A model generated the notes under the pieces. That model was not told the DNA's origin. It made no database searches and saw only the letters and a program-made list of their open reading frames with translations. A program made the translations under genes and the position numbers. From NCBI GenBank assembly GCA_032250585.1, contig JAVVFH010000079.1, positions 1 to 13,063 on the forward strand: 13,063 bases of DNA, in the 5' to 3' direction. Below, piece by piece: positions 1 to 7,475 of this stretch; the stretch's first letter is position 1, and every line of letters starts with the position of its first letter. This DNA comes from JAVVFH01 sp032250585 (GTDB lineage: Bacteria > Pseudomonadota > Gammaproteobacteria > Xanthomonadales > SZUA-36).

Positions 1-12
1 GCGCCGGTTCGT

Positions 13-2049
13 TCAGTCTTCTTCCTTCGGCTGGTGCGCCGCCGCCAGTTCCCGTTGCACGTCGTGTGGCACCGGGTCGTAGTGGCTGAATTCCATGGTG
101 TAGCTGCCCTGCCCCTGGCTCATGCTTTTCAGTTCGGTGTGGTAGCCGTTGAGTGAACTGAGCGGCATGTCGGCCTTGACGGTCACCAGGCCGCCGCTGA
201 GGCTTTCAGTGCCGCTGATACGCGCCCGGCGCGCCGCCAGGTTGCCGGTGACGTCGCCCATTACCGATTCGGGCACTGTCACATCGACGCTGACGATCGG
301 TTCCAGGATCTGCGGGCCGGCGTTCTCAATGGCGTCCAGGAAGGCGTTGCGCCCGGCAATCACGAAGGCGATTTCTTTCGAGTCCACGGGGTGGTATTTG
401 CCGTCGTAGACTTCGACTTCGATGTCCTGCAGTTGGTAGCCGGCGATGGCACCTTCTTCCATGATTTGGCGGATGCCTTTTTCCACCGCCGGGATCAGGC
501 TGGTGGGAATCGAACCGCCGACCACCTTGTTGACGAACTCGAAGCCCTCACCGCGTTTCAGCGGCCGTACGCGCAAAAACACCTCGCCGAACTGCCCCGC
601 GCCGCCGGTTTGTTTCTTGTGGCGGTAATGGCCTTCGGCGGGTCGGGTGATCGTCTCACGGTAAGCGATGCGCGGCGGCCGGGTTTGCACGGTCACGTTG
701 TAACGCTGGTTCATGCGTTGCAGCATCACGCGCATGTGCAGTTCACCCAGGCCGCGCACGACGGTTTCGTTTAATTCCTGGTTGTGCTCCACGATGAAGC
801 AGGGGTCTTCCTCGGTCAGCCTGGTGATGGCCTGCGAAAGCTTCTGCTCCTGCCCGCGGCTTTCGGGTTCGATGGCAAGCCCGTACATGGGCTGTGGGAA
901 GTCCATCGGTTTGAGGTGGAAATTGTCTTCGTCGTGGGAGTCGTGCAGCACCGCGCCATACTGGATGTCGTCCACTTTGGCGACGGCGCAGATGTCGCCC
1001 GGTATGCCCGCGTCGATTTCTTCGTGCTTGCCGCCCTGCACTCTGAACAGGTGACCTATCTTGAACGGCTTGCGGCTGTCGCCTATGAACATCTGGGTGT
1101 CGGGCCGGATGGTGCCCTGGTAGATGCGGAAGATGCTCAGCTTGCCGACGAAAGGATCGTTCGTGACCTTGAAGACGTGCGCAATGACGTGGCCGTCAGG
1201 GTCCGGCTGGACCTTCGCGGGTTCGGCGCCTTCGCCTTGCATGATCAGCGGCGGATTGCCCTCGGCCGGGTTCGGCAGCAACCGTTTGCAGAGTTTCAGG
1301 AATTCGCCCAGGCCGGCGCCGGTAGCGGCCGAAGTAAAGCAGATCGGCACCAGGTGGCCTTCGCGCAATGCCCGTTCGAAAGCGTCGTGCAGTTCCTGGC
1401 GGTCGAGTTCCTCGCCTTCCAGGTATTTCTCCATCAGGGTTTCGCTGGTCTCCACCACCTGGTCGATGATCGCCTCGTGGGCTTCGGCCAGCGAAAAAAT
1501 ATCGGTTTTCCCCTCGGTGCTGAAGAAACAGTCGCGCACGGTGCTGTAGCCTTCGGCCGGCAGATTGATCGGCAGGCACTCGGGGCCGAACTCGCGACGG
1601 ATGCTGTCGACGACCTGTTTCAGGTCGACGCCCGGTTGGTCGATGCGGTTGATGATGATGATGCGGCACAGGCGCCGGCGCTTGGCGCGGCGCATCAGGC
1701 GGCGGGTGGACAGTTCGATGCCGTTGGCGGCGTTGATCACCAGCGCCGCCGTCTCGGTGGCGGCCATGCCGGTCAGCGCGTTGCCGCGGAAATCCGGGAA
1801 GCCGGGGGTGTCGATGAGATTGACGTGAATGCCGTCGAAGTCGAGGCTGACGATGGCTGAGTCCAGCGAGTGCTGGTATTCCTTTTCCAGCGGGTCAAAG
1901 TCGGTGGTGGTGGTGCCGCGCTCGATGGTGCCGGCTTCACCTATGGTGCCGGATTTTTCCAGCAGTGCTTCCACCAGCGTGGTTTTGCCGACTCCGCTAT
2001 GGCCAACCAGGGCAAGGTTACGAATATTTTCAGTTTTATAATTCGGCAT
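13..2049 (-). CDS. fusA2: Elongation factor G-like translational GTPase
   Basis: The 678-residue product has the full EF-G layout. The GTPase domain shows a P-loop GHSGVGKT (residues 16-23), a switch I stretch TTTTDFDPLEKE (46-57), DTPG (80-83), NRID in the G4 position (134-137) and a TSAATGAG G5 region. It is followed by the EF-Tu-like domain II, the RNA-binding domains III and V, and domain IV. The P-loop GHSGVGKT, instead of GHVDHGKT of canonical EF-G, and the absence of rpsL, rpsG or tuf nearby place it with the EF-G-like paralogs (EF-G2 type). Some members of that group bind GTP but have little ribosome-stimulated hydrolysis. NRID instead of NKxD is a conservative Lys-to-Arg change in the guanine-specificity motif. 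The ATG at 2047-2049 is chosen because an AGGA lies 7 nt upstream; an in-frame ATG at 2112 would overlap the likely promoter. The paralog assignment is inference; the GTPase family is secure. Confidence 0.9.
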   Translation of the reverse strand: MPNYKTENIRNLALVGHSGVGKTTLVEALLEKSGTIGEAGTIERGTTTTDFDPLEKEYQHSLDSAIVSLDFDGIHVNLIDTPGFPDFRGNALTGMAATETAALVINAANGIELSTRRLMRRAKRRRLCRIIIINRIDQPGVDLKQVVDSIRREFGPECLPINLPAEGYSTVRDCFFSTEGKTDIFSLAEAHEAIIDQVVETSETLMEKYLEGEELDRQELHDAFERALREGHLVPICFTSAATGAGLGEFLKLCKRLLPNPAEGNPPLIMQGEGAEPAKVQPDPDGHVIAHVFKVTNDPFVGKLSIFRIYQGTIRPDTQMFIGDSRKPFKIGHLFRVQGGKHEEIDAGIPGDICAVAKVDDIQYGAVLHDSHDEDNFHLKPMDFPQPMYGLAIEPESRGQEQKLSQAITRLTEEDPCFIVEHNQELNETVVRGLGELHMRVMLQRMNQRYNVTVQTRPPRIAYRETITRPAEGHYRHKKQTGGAGQFGEVFLRVRPLKRGEGFEFVNKVVGGSIPTSLIPAVEKGIRQIMEEGAIAGYQLQDIEVEVYDGKYHPVDSKEIAFVIAGRNAFLDAIENAGPQILEPIVSVDVTVPESVMGDVTGNLAARRARISGTESLSGGLVTVKADMPLSSLNGYHTELKSMSQGQGSYTMEFSHYDPVPHDVQRELAAAHQPKEED

Positions 2050-2083
2050 TCGGTATTCCTGAAACGGAAAAATTGGAAAGGCC

Positions 2084-2112
2084 ATCCTAGTACAGATTGC
2101 CGGATGCGCCAA
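2084..2112 (-). promoter_or_regulatory. Candidate sigma70 promoter for the EF-G-like gene
   Basis: On the minus strand, TTGGCG (2107-2112) and TAGGAT (2084-2089) are separated by 17 bp, about 35 bp before the start codon. Each hexamer matches the consensus at four of six positions. This was found by eye only. Confidence 0.35.
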
Positions 2113-2170
2113 ATCATGGATCGAGCCTGTTTGCGCGCCGCTGTTCAGTCGTTATTCAGCCTTGTTGCGC

Positions 2171-2234
2171 TAGTGGCCTGTAACACAAATTATGACGCAT
2201 TCAGAGCCCCGCATGCGCGTCAAGGCAAGGCGCA
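2171..2234 (+). repeat. Solo arm of a MITE-like repeat family
   Basis: These 64 bp are identical to the reverse complement of 10687-10750, the right arm of the complete element next to ssb. They include the full 34-bp terminal inverted repeat (2171-2204). Identity stops abruptly after 2234, and no partner terminal repeat is visible before the aspartokinase gene, so this is a half-element or a decayed insertion. As in the complete copy, the base before the TA end is C. Confidence 0.8.
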
Positions 2235-2276
2235 ATTCATGGTAGGCGGGAGACGTTTCGCAGGCGTTGATATCGG

Positions 2277-2396
2277 TCAAGCGAAGTCGGCTGAAGTTTC
2301 CGGACTCCAATTGAACTTCGGTGGGTGACCAACGGTCTCATTTACCAGTTGTGCTTCATTTGCAGTAAACACTCCCAAGGGATAGTTCAGATTCAT
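2277..2396 (-). CDS. Possible 39-residue small protein
   Basis: An ATG at 2394-2396 opens a 39-codon frame ending in TGA. It is preceded at 10 nt by AAGGAGG (minus strand of 2407-2413), a full complement to the 16S 3' end and the strongest ribosome-binding site seen in the window. The product begins MNLNYPLGVFTANEAQ and has no signal peptide, membrane segment or recognised motif. It lies between the solo repeat arm and the plus-strand terminator, antisense to any aspartokinase leader. The sequence could be a real small gene, the remnant of a longer one, or chance. Only the ribosome-binding site argues for it, and no convincing promoter was found. Confidence 0.35.
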   Translation of the reverse strand: MNLNYPLGVFTANEAQLVNETVGHPPKFNWSPETSADFA

Positions 2397-2414
2397 CTGC
2401 ACGACCCCTCCTTG

Positions 2415-2442
2415 ACGGCGCCAGCTTTGGCGCCGTTTTTTT
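2415..2442 (+). terminator. Strong rho-independent terminator upstream of aspartokinase
   Basis: A perfect 9-bp GC-rich stem (2415-2423 with 2428-2436) has a GCTT tetraloop and runs into seven T residues (2436-2442). The T-run sets the orientation as plus strand. No sizeable plus-strand gene lies upstream, so the terminator could end a short RNA from 2235-2415, act as an attenuator in the aspartokinase leader, or be left from a lost gene. Confidence 0.8.
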
Positions 2443-2493
2443 GTCTCGGCTGACCGAGTATGGAAGCCGTATACCAAGTCAGGCCAGGCATTA

Positions 2494-2580
2494 ATGGATT
2501 CGGGCAAAGCGCTGACCGCAATAAGAAAAAGTGAAGGTAAGGGAACTCCCCATCTATACACTCCCGGACGAATTAGGTAA
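2494..2580 (+). CDS. Possible leader ORF upstream of aspartokinase
   Basis: This 28-codon frame starts with ATG, has an AGG 5 nt upstream, and ends in TAA at 2578-2580, one base before the GTG at 2582 used here as the aspartokinase start. Such spacing would allow termination-reinitiation coupling. The peptide MDSGKALTAIRKSEGK... contains Lys, Thr and Ile but no run of regulatory codons like that of the thr leader. It may be chance. Confidence 0.25.
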   Translation: MDSGKALTAIRKSEGKGTPHLYTPGRIR

Positions 2581-2581
2581 C

Positions 2582-4039
2582 GTGTCGGCACCCCAAGGAA
2601 CAGGTGCCGCGACCGTGGCAGACAACTGGATCGTGCTGAAATTCGGCGGCACCAGCGTGGCCGGGCGCCGGCAATGGGAGACCGTTGCTTCTTTGGTCGG
2701 CGCGCGCCGCTGCGAAGGGTATCGTGTACTGCTGGTCTGCTCGGCAGCGGCCGGCGTCACGAATCGCCTCGCGGCCCTGGCAGCGGACCCCGGCAATGGA
2801 GCGTTGCCAACGGAGATACTGGACATCCACCGTACGCTCGGGCGAGATCTGGCCGTGGACGAGAGCGCCTGGCTGAACGAAGCCGTTGCATACCTTCAGT
2901 GCAGCCTGGAAGAATTGCAGGCTGAGCCGGGGCCGAAGCCAACCGCGGGATTACTCGCGGTGGGCGAGTGGCTAAGCACTAAAATCGGCGCCGCTTTCCT
3001 GGCGCAAAGCATGGAAACCACCTGGGTCGATGCGCGTGATCTGCTGCGGGTCGTCGACGAACCCGGGCGCGCGCCGGCGCGTCGTTGGCTCTCGGCAGCC
3101 TGTGAGCCAGGCGTCGATCCGCAAATGGGTGCTCGATGGCCGGACCTTTTTGGCGGACTGGCGTCCGTTATTATTACCCAGGGTTTCATTGCGCGCGCGC
3201 CGGATGGCGCCACGGCGCTGCTCGGGCGTGGTGGATCCGACACCTCCGCGGCGCTGCTGGCCGGTCGGCTGGGTGCCGTTCGGCTGGAAGTCTGGACCGA
3301 CGTTCCCGGCCTGTTCAGTGCCGATCCGCGCCTGATTGAAGAAGCCCGTTTGCTGAGCGCGGTGGATTACGACGAAGCCCTGGAGATGGCCGCCAGCGGT
3401 GCTAAGGTCATCCAGTCGCGCAGCTTGCGAGCAGCAGCCGCGACCGGCACGCCGGTGCTGATCCAGGACGTCAATCGACGCGATTTGTCCGGAACCCGCA
3501 TCGGCAAAGAGGGTTCTGCCTACCAAGGCGTCAAGACCATCACCTGCCAGCAGCGCATGGCGGTGTTGCTGTTGGAGAACCTGGACCACCGTCACCAGGT
3601 GGGCTTTCTCGCCGAGGTGTTCGGCATTTTCAGCCGCCGCGGCCTGTCCGTCGACCTGGTAGCGACTTCCGAGACCACCACCACGGTGGCGCTCAATATT
3701 GAGGCAAACCACCTCCCAGCGGAGGATCTCGCCGCTCTGGTGGCAGAATTGTCCGGCCGTTGCCGGGTTAAGCTGTTCGACGACTGCGTCTGCGTAAATC
3801 TGGTGGGACGTGGAGTGCGTACCGCTTTGTGCCGTCTGCAGGAGGTGATGTCCTTTTTCGAGCGGCGCCCGCTGCTGATGCTGTCGCAATCGGCAAACGA
3901 CCTCTGTCTCAGCCTGCTGGTGGAATCGGGTGACCACGAAGAACTGCTGCGCGCCGCGCACCGGGCCCTGATTCCATCCGGTGACGAGACGGGCGGCGGC
4001 GTTTTCGCTGCGTCCTGGACGAGGATACGAGCTTTGTGA
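2582..4039 (+). CDS. lysC: Aspartokinase (monofunctional, two ACT domains)
   Basis: The enzyme phosphorylates L-aspartate, the first step towards lysine, diaminopimelate, threonine and methionine. The kinase domain shows KFGGTSV (residues 20-26), GRGGSDTSA (215-223) and WTDVPGLFSADPR, followed by EALEMAASGAKVIQSR. Two ACT-type regulatory domains make up roughly the last 150 residues, so feedback control by an amino acid is likely. The sequence resembles the kinase half of the xanthomonad aspartokinase/diaminopimelate decarboxylase fusion, but it stops after the ACT region with no decarboxylase. The start is uncertain. GTG 2582 lies directly behind the leader ORF stop. GTG 2615 gives MADNWIVLKFGG and fits the family N-terminus best. 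GTG 2531 lacks a Shine-Dalgarno sequence. The stop overlaps the murL start by 4 bp (GTGA), indicating translational coupling. Confidence 0.92.
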   Translation: MSAPQGTGAATVADNWIVLKFGGTSVAGRRQWETVASLVGARRCEGYRVLLVCSAAAGVTNRLAALAADPGNGALPTEILDIHRTLGRDLAVDESAWLNEAVAYLQCSLEELQAEPGPKPTAGLLAVGEWLSTKIGAAFLAQSMETTWVDARDLLRVVDEPGRAPARRWLSAACEPGVDPQMGARWPDLFGGLASVIITQGFIARAPDGATALLGRGGSDTSAALLAGRLGAVRLEVWTDVPGLFSADPRLIEEARLLSAVDYDEALEMAASGAKVIQSRSLRAAAATGTPVLIQDVNRRDLSGTRIGKEGSAYQGVKTITCQQRMAVLLLENLDHRHQVGFLAEVFGIFSRRGLSVDLVATSETTTTVALNIEANHLPAEDLAALVAELSGRCRVKLFDDCVCVNLVGRGVRTALCRLQEVMSFFERRPLLMLSQSANDLCLSLLVESGDHEELLRAAHRALIPSGDETGGGVFAASWTRIRAL

Positions 4040-5412
4040 AAACAGCCGTTTACCCTGATCCCCGGCAAGCGCGTCGTTTCCATTTTACGGACTGTGGGTA
4101 CGACGCGCTGACCGGTGTTGCCCACCTGGGATATCGCTTCGACGAAGGCCCTGAACTGGTCGAGACGATCACTTTTCCGCATGCACCGTGGCCGCCTGAT
4201 GCATCGCGGCAAGCGGCTTTCCAGCGTGCACTGGAATTGCTGCACGCGATTGCCGGCGTGAGCTATTACAAGGCCGGTCTCGCCCCCGAAATCCGTTTCG
4301 GGCATCCCGAAGCGGTGGCTGGCCTGGGTGGGTTCCTGCAGGAACTCTACGTCCAGGGTTTGGCAGAATTTGCGCACCTCAACAACCTCGATGTCGCCGC
4401 GCGGGTGAACTTCCCGCAACGGGACGCGCCGGTTTTCAGCGCGCGGGCGCGTTCGTTGCTTCTGCCTTCGCGCGCGCTGGTGGCCATGGGCGGCGGCAAG
4501 GACAGCCTGGTTGGCCTGGACCTGATGCGGCGGGCCGGTTTCGAAGTCATGCCGATCTGCGTCGGACGTTCCGGGTTGATCAGTGAAACCGTTCGGGCCA
4601 CGGGCCTGCCGCTGATCCGGATCGGGCGTGAACTCGCGCCCGAATTGTCCGTGCTGAACGCAGCCGGCGCCTGGAACGGTCACGTGCCCGTGACCGCGAT
4701 CAATTCGGCTATCCTGCTCTGTGCTGCCGTGCTTTACGGCTTCAGCTACGTGGTTTTTTCGAATGAGCGTTCGGCCGACGAGGTCACGTTGACGCGCCCG
4801 GACGGTGCGCCAGTCAATCATCAGTACAGCAAGAGTTCGGCCTTCGAAGCGTCGTTCCGGCGGGTGATCGCCGAGCGCGTCAGCGCCGATGTCGAGTATT
4901 TCTCGATCCTCCGTCCGTTCTCCGAACTGGGCATCGTGCGGCGTTTCAGCGAAATGTCCGATTTCCACTTCGTATATTCCAGCTGCAATCGCAATTTCCA
5001 TCTCGCCGGGCCACGCGTCGAGGGGCGCTGGTGCCGTGATTGCCCCAAGTGCCGCTTTGCCGCGCTCAGCCTTGCGCTGTTTCTGTCGCCCGCTGAAGTC
5101 AGCGCGATCCAGGGTGCCGATCTGCTCGACGACCCGGGCCAGGCCGATGGCTTCCGGGCGCTGTGCGGCCTGGGCCGGGACAAGCCGTTCGAATGCGTGG
5201 GCGAAATCGGTGAATGCCGCGCCGCGCTGGGCGCGCTGGGCGTCAACGACGCCTGGCGCGGCCATGCCGTGATTCTCGAATTGCTGCCGGAACTGGCGGG
5301 CTGGGAGGTGCCGACGCTGCAATGTCTGCTGCGGCCTGGCGGCGAGCATTTTATTCCCGAGGCAGTGGCAGCCGGGTTGCAGGCGGCGAGAATTTTCGAT
5401 GCACGAGATTGA
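4036..5412 (+). CDS. murL: UDP-MurNAc-L-Ala-L-Glu epimerase MurL
   Basis: MurL inverts the terminal L-Glu of UDP-MurNAc-L-Ala-L-Glu to D-Glu, using ATP and Mg2+, as established for the Xanthomonas oryzae enzyme. This 458-residue protein has a PP-loop-like GGGKDS (152-157) after an N-terminal domain of about 145 residues. It also has conserved-looking stretches WNGHVP (213-218), SNERSADE (242-249) and NHQYSKS (261-267). A cysteine cluster C317, C333, C336 and C339 resembles the metal site that follows the PP-loop in QueC/ExsB proteins. There is no signal peptide or membrane segment, so a cytoplasmic location is expected. It starts with GTG at 4036, with GAGGA 10 nt upstream, overlaps lysC by 4 bp and murD2 by 14 bp. 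The murD2 neighbour strongly supports the assignment. Automated pipelines may call it hypothetical. Confidence 0.88.
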   Translation: MKTAVYPDPRQARRFHFTDCGYDALTGVAHLGYRFDEGPELVETITFPHAPWPPDASRQAAFQRALELLHAIAGVSYYKAGLAPEIRFGHPEAVAGLGGFLQELYVQGLAEFAHLNNLDVAARVNFPQRDAPVFSARARSLLLPSRALVAMGGGKDSLVGLDLMRRAGFEVMPICVGRSGLISETVRATGLPLIRIGRELAPELSVLNAAGAWNGHVPVTAINSAILLCAAVLYGFSYVVFSNERSADEVTLTRPDGAPVNHQYSKSSAFEASFRRVIAERVSADVEYFSILRPFSELGIVRRFSEMSDFHFVYSSCNRNFHLAGPRVEGRWCRDCPKCRFAALSLALFLSPAEVSAIQGADLLDDPGQADGFRALCGLGRDKPFECVGEIGECRAALGALGVNDAWRGHAVILELLPELAGWEVPTLQCLLRPGGEHFIPEAVAAGLQAARIFDARD

Positions 5413-6757
5413 TTTCGGCACGGCCCGCGTTGCCATTCTGGGCATCGGCCGGGAAGGTCAGGCGGTACGTCGCTATTTGCGCAGACTCTATCCGGGGATA
5501 CCGCTGACCCTGCTGTCGGAGTCCTCTCCCGACCGTGTGTTCGCGGCCGAACTGGGCGACTTTGACCGCCTGCTCGTCGGGCCACTGGCGGCGGCCGGCC
5601 TGGCATCGTTCGACCTGCTGATCCGTTCGCCAGGGATCAGTGTATATCGCGAAAGCCTGCAGCGGGCCCGGGCCGCGGGGGTGCGCGTCACGACGGCCAG
5701 CAGTCTGTGGTTCGCGGCGCATCCGGAGCAGAAGACCCTGTGCGTCACGGGAACCAAAGGCAAGAGCACGACTTGCGCACTGCTCGCCCACTTGCTGCGT
5801 TCGGCAGGTCATCGGGTGCAACTGGCCGGTAACATCGGCTTGCCGCTGCTGGCCTGCGAGGATCGGGGTGTCGATTGGTGGGTGATCGAGCTGTCCAGTT
5901 TCCAGCTCGCGGACCTCGAGGCACGGCCCGATGTGGCGCTGGTGCTGAATTTCTCACCCGAGCATCTCGATTGGCACGGCAGTGCGGCTGCCTATCGGCG
6001 CGACAAGTTACGGCTGGCCGAGCTGGCAGCGGGTGGGACGTTGATCGCCAATGCAGCGGATCCGGTGCTGCGCGAAGCGTTTGCCGGGCGCAAAGACACG
6101 CATTGGTTCAACGGTGAGCGCGGCATCCGCGCCCAAGCCGGTGGGGTGTTCAGCGGCGAACGCCGCCTGCCCGTCGGATTGCCTCGGGGGTTACCGGGTG
6201 CGCACAACCTGTCGAATGCCGCCGCCGCGTTGACGGCCCTGGAATTGCTGGGCGGGGATGTGGTGGAGGCGGCGCGCGATCTGTCTTCTTTTCGGAGCCT
6301 TCCGCATCGTCTGCAGCGGCTCGGCCAGCGCGATGGCGTGTATTATGTAAACGACAGCATTTCATCGACGCCGGTGGCGACGGTGGCCGCGCTGCGCACC
6401 TTGACGGATCGGCCGTTGACGCTGATCGTCGGTGGCCTGGATCGCGGGCTGGACTGGCAGCCTTACGTTCCGGCGTTCCGCGAATGCACGCTGCAAGCCG
6501 TGATTGCGGTACCGGACAATGGAGTACGCATCGTCGAATGCCTGCGCGAGGGTGGCGTTAAACCCGTGGGCGGTTTCTCTGCCTGCGAAGACCTCGCCGG
6601 GGCGGTTGCGCGTGCAAAAAAGCTGACGCCGCGCGGCGGTGTCGTGTTGTTGTCGCCGGGGGCGCCGAGTTTTCCGCAGTTCCGTGACTATCGCGAACGC
6701 GGCGCGCGTTTCGCGATCGAATGTGGCTTCAGATTTGAGGTGAGCGAAGATTTCTAG
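5399..6757 (+). CDS. murD2: UDP-MurNAc-L-Ala--L-glutamate ligase MurD2
   Basis: This Mur ligase adds glutamate to UDP-MurNAc-L-Ala in the cytoplasm with ATP hydrolysis. The 452 residues show an N-terminal UDP-binding domain, the P-loop VTGTKGKST (116-124), ELSSFQL, NFSPEHLDWH and a lysine (K203) where MurD carries its carbamylated lysine. The C-terminal domain has LLSPGAPSF (417-425). Two stretches that contact D-Glu in E. coli MurD differ. DSKATN becomes DSISST (319-324), and the GGDGKGADF region becomes GGLDRGLDW (345-353), placing Arg where MurD has Lys. This fits the L-Glu-specific MurD2 described in Xanthomonas, as does the overlap with murL. By homology alone it would be named murD; the L-Glu assignment rests on context and these substitutions. 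Confidence 0.88.
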   Translation: MHEIDFGTARVAILGIGREGQAVRRYLRRLYPGIPLTLLSESSPDRVFAAELGDFDRLLVGPLAAAGLASFDLLIRSPGISVYRESLQRARAAGVRVTTASSLWFAAHPEQKTLCVTGTKGKSTTCALLAHLLRSAGHRVQLAGNIGLPLLACEDRGVDWWVIELSSFQLADLEARPDVALVLNFSPEHLDWHGSAAAYRRDKLRLAELAAGGTLIANAADPVLREAFAGRKDTHWFNGERGIRAQAGGVFSGERRLPVGLPRGLPGAHNLSNAAAALTALELLGGDVVEAARDLSSFRSLPHRLQRLGQRDGVYYVNDSISSTPVATVAALRTLTDRPLTLIVGGLDRGLDWQPYVPAFRECTLQAVIAVPDNGVRIVECLREGGVKPVGGFSACEDLAGAVARAKKLTPRGGVVLLSPGAPSFPQFRDYRERGARFAIECGFRFEVSEDF

Positions 6758-6796
6758 GTCGCGGCAGACAAGCTGCGGCAAAAAGAAGAGAAACAA

Positions 6797-6874
6797 GGTA
6801 AGGCCGCGGGTCAGGGGTGAGGAGTGCAGAAATTGCCCTGATGGTTGAGGGAGAGACCATCCCGCGGCCTTACC
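6797..6874. repeat. 78-bp inverted-repeat structure between murD2 and ppiB
   Basis: Two perfect 14-bp arms (6797-6810 and 6861-6874) enclose two smaller hairpins, TCAGGG/CCCTGA (6811-6816 with 6837-6842) and ATGGT/ACCAT (6841-6845 with 6856-6860). The two small stems overlap by 2 nt, so they cannot both form fully. No T-run follows the outer stem, so this is not a standard terminator. It could stabilise the end of the lysC-murL-murD2 transcript, be a structured 5' leader of the cyclophilin gene, or be a small repeat element. Confidence 0.6.
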
Positions 6875-6937
6875 AAACAGTAGACCCGCTTGGTGCGGAA
6901 AAAGTTTCAGTTTTTTTAAATCAGGAGTATTCATACG

Positions 6938-7450
<513 letters not shown>

Positions 7451-7475
7451 AGTCTGCAGAGGGCTGAATACGGGA

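Noticed and set aside
784..1860. 358-codon plus-strand frame
   Set aside because: It is antisense to the EF-G-like gene, including its GTPase motifs, and its composition is that of a shadow frame.
2239..2328. 29-codon plus-strand ORF after the solo repeat arm
   Set aside because: It has no Shine-Dalgarno sequence, no regulatory codon run and no recognisable product.
2235..2442. Lysine riboswitch in front of aspartokinase
   Set aside because: The conserved core sequences of the L-box, as remembered from E. coli lysC, are not visible. Only the terminator supports a regulatory leader.
3592..5445. 617-codon open frame on the minus strand across lysC and murL
   Set aside because: It is antisense to two genes with clear catalytic motifs. 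Its translation is rich in Arg, Gln, His and Pro with no recognisable domain, the pattern expected of a GC-rich shadow frame.
5399..6757. Canonical D-Glu-specific MurD
   Set aside because: The overlap with murL and the changed glutamate-contact motifs favour MurD2; the canonical reading stays possible until assayed.
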